Assembly (NCBI GenBank): GCA_028702435.1
Contig: JAQVOX010000004.1
Coordinates: forward strand, 1 to 32,986
Source of the DNA: Desulfotomaculaceae bacterium
GTDB taxonomy: Bacteria > Bacillota > Desulfotomaculia > Desulfotomaculales > Pelotomaculaceae
Length of the DNA stretch: 32,986 bases
Reading direction: 5' to 3'
In this document: positions 9,077 through 16,015 of the stretch, piece after piece
How positions within the stretch are numbered: position 1 is the first letter of the stretch
Layout: each line of letters opens with the position of its first letter
Made by a program: the position numbers and the translations under genes
Notes under the pieces: model-generated
Databases searched by the model: none
What the model was told of the DNA's origin: nothing
Seen by the model: the letters and a program-made list of their open reading frames with translations, nothing else

Positions 9077-9127
9077 AACATGGAAGCTTCCGGCCATATA
9101 CCCGGCTGAAGTTTTCATGTTTTTTTG
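9077..9127 (+). terminator. Intrinsic terminator after clpX
   Basis: Bulged hairpin: AACATG (9077-9082) with CATGTT (9116-9121), CTTC with GAAG and CCGG with CCGG in the inner part, followed by a run of T residues to 9127. Confidence 0.75.
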
Positions 9128-9203
9128 TTAAAAAATATGGTTAAAATTTGTAAATTATAGCAATACTACAAGTAACGCTATTGTATCTGAAAGGAGGTTC
9201 CCC

Positions 9204-10922
9204 ATGGGAGTGTATTCTTCCGGGTTTGGAAGTATCTTAACTTTTATTCAAGTGTTTTTTGCGGTAATCATCGGCTTATATTTTTGGAATTTATTAAAAA
9301 CTCAACATGGCAGTAAAAATGTATTGGAAAAGGAATCTAGGAAAGAGCTGGAGAAGCTCAGGAAGCTACGAGCCATTTCCTTGACGGAACCGCTTTCTGA
9401 GAAAACCCGCCCGGCTAGTTTTGCGGATATTATCGGACAAACGGAGGGCCTGAAATCCTTACGCGCAGCTCTCTGCGGGCCCAATCCCCAGCACGTGATC
9501 ATATACGGCCCCCCTGGTGTAGGTAAAACAGCTGCGGCCAGGCTAATATTGGAGGAAGCTAAAAAGAACCCATACTCTCCCTTCAAATCTGACGCAAAAT
9601 TTATTGAGATAGATGCTACTACTGCGCGTTTTGACGAGCGTGGTATTGCGGATCCGTTGATTGGCTCAGTTCACGATCCGATTTATCAGGGGGCTGGTCC
9701 TATGGGCATGGCTGGTATTCCTCAGCCGAAGGCCGGTGCAGTGACAAAGGCGCACGGCGGGGTATTATTTATTGATGAGATCGGTGAACTTCACCCTAAT
9801 CAGATTAACAAGCTGTTGAAGGTGATGGAAGACCGTAAGGTGCAGCTGGAGAGTGCCTATTATAGTTCTGAGGATAGTAACATACCTTTTCACATCCACG
9901 ATATATTTCAGAACGGCTTACCGGCGGACTTCCGGATGGTAGGCGCCACAACGCGAGGTGCGGAGCAGATTGCGCCGGCCATTCGTTCCCGCTGCATGGA
10001 GATATTTTTCCGCCAGCTTTTACCTGAGGAAATTGAAAAGATTGCTGCCAATGCTGCCGCTAAAATTAGTCTCCCCCTTCAGGCAGGAGCGCTGGATATA
10101 ATTAAAAAATATGCCACTAATGGCCGCGAGGCGGTAAATATTATTCAAATTGCCGGGGGATTGGCTATTACTGAGGAGCGCAGTGATATCCGTATTGTTG
10201 ATATCGAATGGGTGGTTCAAAGTGGTCAGTATACCCCGCGTCCCGATAAAACCATACCAGAGTGCCCCCAGGTCGGGCTTGTAAATGGACTAGCTATTTA
10301 TGGCCCAAACATAGGTGCTCTTTTAGAGGTGGAAGCAAACGCTATGCCTGTTGCACATGGACAGGGTAAGGTGACTATTACCGGATTAGTGGAAGAAGAG
10401 GAATTGGGTGGATCCGGCAAAACTGTGCGTCGCAAGAGCATGGCCATGAGTTCTGTGGATAACGTATTGACCGTGCTCCGCCGGATAATGGAGCTTGATC
10501 TGCGTGATTTTGACATCCATATTAATTTCCCGGGGGCGTTGCCTACCGACGGCCCTTCAGCCGGTGTCACAATTGCCACCGCGGTTTATTCAGCAATTCT
10601 TGGCTTACCAGTAAATAATACCGTCGCCATGACCGGTGAAGTATCTATTCGAGGCCTGGTCAAGCCTGTTGGCGGTATAGTGGCCAAGGTCGAAGCAGCT
10701 GGTCGGGCGGGTGTCAAAAAGGTGTTGATACCTGCTGAAAACTACCAGGAGATTTTCTGTGATCTGAGCGACATACAGGTAATACCGGTGAAATACTTGG
10801 AAGAGGTAATCAGACTGGCCTTGATTAATCTGCCGGAGTTAGAAAGGAAGCTAGAAATTCCAGCCCTTGCTTCTGAAGTACTAAGCGCCTCAAGCTTTGT
10901 GACGGGACATTCAGCAGTCTAA
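9204..10922 (+). CDS. lonB: ATP-dependent protease LonB, membrane-anchored type
   Basis: Second Lon-family protease of spore formers; in Bacillus LonB acts in the forespore under sigma-F. Protein of 572 aa. Seen: one N-terminal membrane segment at about residues 9-30, Walker A GPPGVGKT (102-109), Walker B LFIDEIGEL, an arginine-rich sensor region, and a C-terminal Lon peptidase domain with the Ser-Lys dyad Ser452 (PTDGPSAG) and Lys495 (VGGIVAKVEAA). It lacks the Lon N-terminal substrate domain, as the family does. ATG follows AAAGGAGG at 8 nt. The clpX terminator upstream implies its own promoter, which I could not place with confidence. Typical neighbour of clpX and lonA. Confidence 0.95.
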   Translation: MGVYSSGFGSILTFIQVFFAVIIGLYFWNLLKTQHGSKNVLEKESRKELEKLRKLRAISLTEPLSEKTRPASFADIIGQTEGLKSLRAALCGPNPQHVIIYGPPGVGKTAAARLILEEAKKNPYSPFKSDAKFIEIDATTARFDERGIADPLIGSVHDPIYQGAGPMGMAGIPQPKAGAVTKAHGGVLFIDEIGELHPNQINKLLKVMEDRKVQLESAYYSSEDSNIPFHIHDIFQNGLPADFRMVGATTRGAEQIAPAIRSRCMEIFFRQLLPEEIEKIAANAAAKISLPLQAGALDIIKKYATNGREAVNIIQIAGGLAITEERSDIRIVDIEWVVQSGQYTPRPDKTIPECPQVGLVNGLAIYGPNIGALLEVEANAMPVAHGQGKVTITGLVEEEELGGSGKTVRRKSMAMSSVDNVLTVLRRIMELDLRDFDIHINFPGALPTDGPSAGVTIATAVYSAILGLPVNNTVAMTGEVSIRGLVKPVGGIVAKVEAAGRAGVKKVLIPAENYQEIFCDLSDIQVIPVKYLEEVIRLALINLPELERKLEIPALASEVLSASSFVTGHSAV

Positions 10923-10950
10923 TAAAATATTCTGAATTAAGCAGGAGATT

Positions 10951-10999
10951 AACCACCTTTTAAGGAATACTCTTATGTATTATTCCTTGGGAGGTGGTT
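10951..10999 (+). promoter_or_regulatory. Long hairpin burying the usp ribosome binding site
   Basis: The left arm 10951-10969 can pair without interruption with 10981-10999 over 19 bp around an 11-nt loop: AACCACCT with AGGTGGTT, TTT with GGG (three G-U pairs), AAGGAATA with TATTCCTT. The right arm contains the whole GGGAGG ribosome binding site and ends one base before ATG 11001. Four U residues (10958-10961) face GGGA of that site, as in fourU-type RNA thermometers. No T-run follows, so it is not a terminator. The function is inferred from the structure. Confidence 0.7.
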
Positions 11000-11000
11000 T

Positions 11001-11513
11001 ATGATGAAAAAAATTTTAGTGGCATACGATTTTGAAGAACAGTCAAAGAGAGCACTGAAAACCGCCATTCAAATGGCAAAGAACGGTTATGGTGAGATTT
11101 ACCTGGTTACCTCAGTGGAAAGACCAGGAAAAACTATTGATGAAAATACTCGTAAATATTATGAAAGAATCCTTGAAGAGGCTGAAGCCAGGGCAAAAAA
11201 AGATGGTGTTGCAGTTCCAGCTGAAGTTATGTACGAGATAATGAAAGGGCTGAAAGGACACACCCTTATCGACTATGAAAAAGTATTGGAGGATGTCGCG
11301 GCCGAGGCAAAAGCAGAAGGTGTTTCAATTCGGACTAAAGTTTTGTATGGCAGCAAACCGGGTGAATCAATTGTCGAGTTTGCTCAACAAGAAAAAATTG
11401 ATATCATCGCCTTAGGTAGCAACAACCGTGGTCCCCTTGATAAATTCTTTTTAGGCAGTGTTTCTAGCTACGTGACTGTGAAGTCAGATAGCGCCGTGTT
11501 AGTGATTAAATAG
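11001..11513 (+). CDS. Universal stress protein, UspA family
   Basis: Small alpha/beta nucleotide-binding-fold protein of 170 aa; the family is tied to stress survival, often without a known reaction. Seen: N-terminal KKILVAYDFEEQS with the family Asp, a helix-rich middle somewhat longer than usual (about residues 40-110), and a C-terminal GSNNRGPLDKFFLGSVS that aligns with the ATP-binding G-x2-G-x9-G-S/T loop. The second Gly of that loop is Asn, so ATP binding is uncertain. ATG 11001 or 11004 could start; both sit behind the site buried in the hairpin. It lies between lonB and lon, an unusual guest in this protease cluster, and ends with its own terminator, so it behaves as a separately controlled unit. 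Confidence 0.9.
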   Translation: MMKKILVAYDFEEQSKRALKTAIQMAKNGYGEIYLVTSVERPGKTIDENTRKYYERILEEAEARAKKDGVAVPAEVMYEIMKGLKGHTLIDYEKVLEDVAAEAKAEGVSIRTKVLYGSKPGESIVEFAQQEKIDIIALGSNNRGPLDKFFLGSVSSYVTVKSDSAVLVIK

Positions 11514-11557
11514 GTAAAACATTGGCCGGCAAAACAGGCCATAACATCATTTTATTT

Positions 11558-11596
11558 CACGATAATCCCGTAAATGCGGGGTTATCGTGTTTATTT
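11558..11596 (+). terminator. Intrinsic terminator between usp and lon
   Basis: CACGATAATCCCG (11558-11570) pairs with CGGGGTTATCGTG (11577-11589), 13 bp with one G-T pair, loop TAAATG, followed by TTTATTT. lon must therefore have its own promoter in 11597-11700, but I could not identify a convincing one. Confidence 0.88.
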
Positions 11597-11708
11597 GTAA
11601 TTATTGCTATAGGGCTTTTCTGAATTTCATGTTAAAATAAGTTCGTATATTTGTACGCCTAATATTATGACAGCAGAAGCAATATAATGTTTAAAAGGGG
11701 GCGCAGCT

Positions 11709-14114
11709 ATGAATTCAGAAACTAAGATTCTGCCTTTATTGCCTTTGCGGGGTATCCTGGTCTTTCCTTACATGGTAATCCACCTTGATGTAGGCCGCGA
11801 AAAATCAGTAAATGCTATTGAAGAAGCAATGGCTAGGGACCAGGTTGTCTTTTTAGCGACACAAAAGGATGCACAAACCGACGAGCCAGGCCCGGATGAT
11901 ATTTTTCAAATAGGCACTGTAGCAGAAGTCAAGCAGATATTGAAGTTACCTGGTGGGACTATTCGGATTCTGGTTGAGGGACTCGCCAGGGCTAAAATCT
12001 GCCGTTTTATAACTAACGAATCATATTATCAAGTAGAAGTTAAACAATATTCTGATGATATTCAAAAAAGCAGTGAAATAGAAGCTTTTATGCGCAGTCT
12101 TAATTTCCAGTTCGAACAGTATGTTAAATTATCCAAGCGGATACCGCCAGAAACAGTTGTCACCGTTGTTAATCTAGATGAGCCGGGACGACTCGCGGAC
12201 ACGATTGCTTCCCACTTAACGCTGCGGATAGAAGAAAAGCAGGAGCTTCTTGAAGCAATAGATATAGTCCAGCGGCTGGAAAAACTGTGTGCAATTGTAG
12301 TAAAAGAGTTGGAAATTGTTGAATTGGAGCGGAAGATCAATATTCGTGTGCGCAAGCAAATGGAAAAAACACAGAAAGAGTATTATTTGCGCGAACAAAT
12401 GAAGGCTATCCAGCGTGAGCTTGGTGAAAAAGATGAACGGGCCGAGGGTGAAGATTTGAGGAGGAAAATCGCTGAGGCCAAGCTGCCCAAGGAAGTAGAA
12501 GAAAAAGCAATAAAGGAAGTCGAACGCCTGGAAAAAATGCCTCCGATGGCTGCCGAGGCTGCAGTGGTGCGTAATTATCTGGATTGGCTGCTATGTCTGC
12601 CCTGGAATAAGTCCACTCGGGACCGGATGGACATTAAAGCTGCTGAAAATATTTTGGAAGAAGACCACTACGGCTTAAAGACTGTTAAAGAGCGTATTTT
12701 AGAATACCTTTCTATCCGAAAACTAGCCAAGAAAATGAAAGGCCCGATTATCTGTTTTGTTGGGCCGCCAGGTGTTGGTAAAACTTCTCTGGGCCGTTCC
12801 ATTGCCCGGGCCCTGGAGCGTAAGTTTATCCGTATGTCCTTGGGCGGAGTGCGCGATGAGGCGGAAATCCGCGGGCACCGGCGCACTTATGTTGGCGCTA
12901 TGCCAGGGCGGATCATCCAGGGGATAAAGCAAGCAGGCTCTAGAAATCCTGTTTTTTTGTTGGATGAAATTGATAAGATGAGCATGGACTTTCGTGGCGA
13001 TCCGTCGGCAGCGCTTCTTGAAGTATTGGACATGGAACAAAACAACACTTTTAGCGATCACTACATTGAAGTCCCGTTTGATTTGTCAAACGTGATGTTT
13101 ATCACAACAGCAAATGTGCAGCATAATATTCCCCGCCCGTTGCTGGACCGCATGGAGGTCATCTATCTGTCCGGTTATACGGAAGAGGAAAAAGTGCAGA
13201 TAGCTTTACGTTATCTAATACCCAAGCAAATTAAAGAGCACGGGTTAACTAAAGAGATGCTTAAGATATCTGAAAACACAGTTCGTAAGATCATCCGTGA
13301 GTATACCAGGGAGTCCGGTGTGCGGAACATAGAAAGACAGATAGCGACAATTTGCCGCAAAACGGCAAGGCAGATTGTTACCGATAAGACCAAGAAGATC
13401 CAGGTAACCACACAAAATTTAAATCAGTTTTTAGGTTCTCCCCGCTTCCGGTATGGCATTGCCGAGCAGACTGACCAGGTTGGGGTAGCAACCGGACTAG
13501 CCTGGACTGAGGTAGGCGGCGATACGCTGGCGATCGAGATTTCTATATATAAGGGAAACGGTAATTTGACCTTGACGGGCAAATTAGGCGATGTCATGAA
13601 GGAATCTGCTCAGGCCGGCTATAGTTATATCCGCGGCCGGGCCTGTGAACTAGGTATTGAAGAAGGTTTTTTTGATAAGCAGAACATCCATATCCATGTT
13701 CCTGAAGGGGCTATACCTAAAGACGGACCTTCGGCCGGTATTACTATGGCTACTGCACTGGCATCGGCCATTACCGGGCGCAAAGTGAGACATGATGTGG
13801 CCATGACTGGTGAAATTACCCTGCGAGGGCGGGTACTACCGGTTGGTGGAATTAAAGAAAAGATACTTGCTGCCCATCGCGCCGGTATAAAAACCTTGCT
13901 TTTACCAAAAGATAATGTAAAAGATCTGGATGAGGTTCCAAAAAAGGTAAAGGATAAAATTAACTTTATTCTGGTGGACCATATGGATAAGGTATTAGAA
14001 GCGGCTCTTGTTGAGCAAGAGTATAGTATGGATTTTGCTGTTTCTCCAGTAGTGCCGCCGGAAGTCTATCAATCAGCTGTGATTAACGATGGAGGTACTC
14101 CTGTTCCCTCATGA
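11709..14114 (+). CDS. lon: ATP-dependent protease La (LonA)
   Basis: Soluble AAA+ serine protease that degrades misfolded and selected regulatory proteins. At 801 aa it is full length: an N-terminal LON substrate domain ([15 protein letters not shown] at the start), a coiled-coil linker around residues 200-260, the AAA+ module with Walker A GPPGVGKT (352-359) and Walker [10 protein letters not shown], and a peptidase domain with Ser675 (PKDGPSAG) and Lys718 (GGIKEKIL). The 43-residue spacing of the dyad equals that of E. coli Lon (679/722). The start ATG follows AAAAGGGGG. engB overlaps its last 4 nt (ATGA), so the two are translationally coupled. Confidence 0.97.
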   Translation: MNSETKILPLLPLRGILVFPYMVIHLDVGREKSVNAIEEAMARDQVVFLATQKDAQTDEPGPDDIFQIGTVAEVKQILKLPGGTIRILVEGLARAKICRFITNESYYQVEVKQYSDDIQKSSEIEAFMRSLNFQFEQYVKLSKRIPPETVVTVVNLDEPGRLADTIASHLTLRIEEKQELLEAIDIVQRLEKLCAIVVKELEIVELERKINIRVRKQMEKTQKEYYLREQMKAIQRELGEKDERAEGEDLRRKIAEAKLPKEVEEKAIKEVERLEKMPPMAAEAAVVRNYLDWLLCLPWNKSTRDRMDIKAAENILEEDHYGLKTVKERILEYLSIRKLAKKMKGPIICFVGPPGVGKTSLGRSIARALERKFIRMSLGGVRDEAEIRGHRRTYVGAMPGRIIQGIKQAGSRNPVFLLDEIDKMSMDFRGDPSAALLEVLDMEQNNTFSDHYIEVPFDLSNVMFITTANVQHNIPRPLLDRMEVIYLSGYTEEEKVQIALRYLIPKQIKEHGLTKEMLKISENTVRKIIREYTRESGVRNIERQIATICRKTARQIVTDKTKKIQVTTQNLNQFLGSPRFRYGIAEQTDQVGVATGLAWTEVGGDTLAIEISIYKGNGNLTLTGKLGDVMKESAQAGYSYIRGRACELGIEEGFFDKQNIHIHVPEGAIPKDGPSAGITMATALASAITGRKVRHDVAMTGEITLRGRVLPVGGIKEKILAAHRAGIKTLLLPKDNVKDLDEVPKKVKDKINFILVDHMDKVLEAALVEQEYSMDFAVSPVVPPEVYQSAVINDGGTPVPS

Positions 14115-14704
14115 AAATAACTAGTGCCGAATTTGTTACAAGTGCAGTTAAACCAGAACACTACCCGGCAGGGGAACTTTGTGAAGTTGCCCTGGCCGGG
14201 CGTTCTAATGTGGGGAAGTCATCTCTACTGAATAAACTTGTAAATAGGAAGGGCCTTGCCCGTACCAGCAATACTCCCGGGCGAACTCGCCTGATTAACT
14301 TTTTCATTGTCAACGGACTTTTTTATCTGGTGGACCTCCCGGGCTACGGTTATGCCAAAGTGCCTGTTAGCGAGCGGGAAAGCTGGAGAAGAATGATTAC
14401 GACCTATTTGCAGAAAAGAGAGAATTTGAAAGGAATATTGTTGCTCATCGATAGTCGTCATCCGCCGTTTGCCCAGGATATCCAGATGTATGGCTGGTTT
14501 AAGGAGAATGGTATTCCTGTTCTGGTAGTTACAACTAAAGCTGATAAATTATCCCGTTCGAAGCTGCTTCGCTCGATGCAGGTAATCAAGGGCAACCTGT
14601 CGATGTCCCCGAAAGACGTGCTGGTTCCATTTTCAGCGGTAACCGGTCAGGGACGGAACGAATTGCTTGATTTAATCGGACATTGGGTTGGTATTACCAG
14701 CTAG
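14111..14704 (+). CDS. engB: Ribosome biogenesis GTPase EngB/YsxC/YihA
   Basis: Essential GTPase in late 50S subunit assembly. 197 aa, the family size. Motifs seen: G1 GRSNVGKS (30-37), a threonine-bearing switch segment TSNTPGRT, G3 DLPGYGYA, G4 TTKADK and G5 SAVTGQG. The start ATG overlaps the lon stop, the classic lon-ysxC arrangement of Firmicutes. The next gene converges on it with only 5 nt between stop codons and no terminator between them, so transcripts from both sides may overlap. Confidence 0.97.
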   Translation: MKITSAEFVTSAVKPEHYPAGELCEVALAGRSNVGKSSLLNKLVNRKGLARTSNTPGRTRLINFFIVNGLFYLVDLPGYGYAKVPVSERESWRRMITTYLQKRENLKGILLLIDSRHPPFAQDIQMYGWFKENGIPVLVVTTKADKLSRSKLLRSMQVIKGNLSMSPKDVLVPFSAVTGQGRNELLDLIGHWVGITS

Positions 14705-14709
14705 GATAA

Positions 14710-15792
14710 TTAATTATTTAACAGTCTTCTTAATAGTGAATTTCTCTTTGGCTTTTCTATTTCCTGATTATATACTATAGTCTCAGCTGCCTGCCTGGCA
14801 AAATCCGTAATAACAGCGGTTTCGTAGGGAACAAAACTCGCAATTTCCCCCGCTTCTTTGGCTGCAGTATTAAAATTTTCATAGGCTTCTCTGGATACAA
14901 GCGGGTTCTCAGCCCAAATTTTTAGGGACTGGTACCGTTTTATAGAGTTTAGAAGCACCTGCCTGTCGAGATTGTTAAAAGATGGGTATGCTACCTGTAC
15001 AGCTTCCTCAGCGCTGTGCTGGTTAAGCCACAGCTGAGCTTTGTATATAGCATTTGTAAACCTTTGGATATTTTCCGGTTGCTCTTCTATATAGCATGGC
15101 ATAGCAGCAAAGGCAGTTACAACCATAGTTCCGGAAGCTACTCCAACCGAGGCAACCACCTTACCATAACTTTTTATTTCTGCGTAAGAGGCTTCTGGTT
15201 CTAATAACTGGATGTAGTTGCCTGTTCCTGAGCGAAAGGCGCTAATACGCAGGGCTTCCGGTATATTATGATAAATTGTAACCCGGCGGTAGGGAGGAAG
15301 GTCATTTTCTCTTAGTACACTCTCCAGGGCGATTCCAGAGCTGTCGTCTTGAGAATTACCGATAATTGATTTATCTTTAAGGTTAGGCCACTGAAATTCA
15401 GAGTTATCTAGCTTCCCTAAAAGTAAGGAACCATCGCGCAAGGACATGGTAGCAAAAATTTTAGGTGAATTTCCCTCTTTAGCAGATTGGTCAGGGTTGA
15501 AGATGATTTTTTGTATCCCACATAGCGCTATATCCGTTCTTTGACTGTTTAAAGCAGCGCGAATGGCCCCGGGGCTAGAGGTGGTAATTTTGACAATAAG
15601 GTTCTGCTCCTCGAAAAACTTCAGGTTTTGGGCCAGGTATAAGGGTAAAAAATACGGTGATCGTACCGATTCCATAACCCGGACGGTTTGTGTTTCTTTC
15701 TCTTCAATGGTATTATTGCGGCTGTGCGTGATAAATATGATACTCAAGGCCAGGATAGTTATTGCTATCAAAAGTTTCATTTTAGTCTGCAA
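14710..15792 (-). CDS. Membrane-anchored periplasmic-binding-like protein, NMT1/SsuA-type, lone
   Basis: 360 aa. One hydrophobic N-terminal segment (residues about 5-22, LLIAITILALSIIFI) without a lipobox cysteine, so probably a membrane anchor rather than a lipoprotein. The body reads as a type-2 binding protein of the ABC family that includes SsuA, TauA and NMT1: PYFLPLYLAQNLKFFEEQ, SPGAIRAALNSQRTDIALCG, and a late segment VSREAYENFNTAAKEAGEI typical of that fold. The ligand is unknown; the family takes up sulfonates, nitrate or pyrimidine-like compounds. The start is TTG 15792, eight nt after GGGGGG; ATG 15780 is too far from that site. No permease or ATPase gene is nearby, so it may be an orphan or act with a distant transporter. 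The low G+C codon use is like its neighbours. Confidence 0.75.
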   Translation of the reverse strand: MQTKMKLLIAITILALSIIFITHSRNNTIEEKETQTVRVMESVRSPYFLPLYLAQNLKFFEEQNLIVKITTSSPGAIRAALNSQRTDIALCGIQKIIFNPDQSAKEGNSPKIFATMSLRDGSLLLGKLDNSEFQWPNLKDKSIIGNSQDDSSGIALESVLRENDLPPYRRVTIYHNIPEALRISAFRSGTGNYIQLLEPEASYAEIKSYGKVVASVGVASGTMVVTAFAAMPCYIEEQPENIQRFTNAIYKAQLWLNQHSAEEAVQVAYPSFNNLDRQVLLNSIKRYQSLKIWAENPLVSREAYENFNTAAKEAGEIASFVPYETAVITDFARQAAETIVYNQEIEKPKRNSLLRRLLNN

Positions 15793-15810
15793 TATTTTAA
15801 CCCCCCTGCG

Positions 15811-15843
15811 TTTATATCACTTAAAATTTATTTTGATAAGTGA
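15811..15843 (-). promoter_or_regulatory. Promoter with overlapping palindromic operator, binding-protein gene
   Basis: On the minus strand -35 TTATCA (15839-15834), a 17-nt spacer and -10 TATAAA (15816-15811). The inverted repeat TCACTTA (15817-15823) and TAAGTGA (15837-15843) covers the -35 and the whole spacer, which is a typical place for a repressor. A third half-site-like CCACTTAA lies at 15853-15860. The regulator is unknown. Confidence 0.5.
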
Positions 15844-15911
15844 ATTTTCATACCACTTAAGCTAAAGAACATTTTATTGAAGGATTTTTGTCTTTCCTGG
15901 AGAAAATATGC

Positions 15912-15967
15912 CGAGGAGGTGAAAACGTCTTATTAGTTTGCTACGATTCTACCTCCTTCGTTTTTTT
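15912..15967 (+). terminator. Terminator in the valS leader (possible attenuator)
   Basis: CGAGGAGGT (15912-15920) pairs with ACCTCCTTCG (15951-15960), one bulged A, loop of about 30 nt, followed by seven T residues. It sits about 50 nt before valS. No T-box sequence (AGGGTGG...) is present in 15793-16015, and the region is too short for one, so any attenuation here is of another kind. Confidence 0.6.
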
Positions 15968-16015
15968 AAGCGGAGGGGTTTTTAGTTTTACAATAGATAT
16001 AAGGAGTGGATCCAC

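Noticed and set aside
12723-13061. Long antisense frames inside lon, valS, clpX and other core genes
   Set aside because: They lie opposite highly conserved coding sequence and show the composition of shadow frames.
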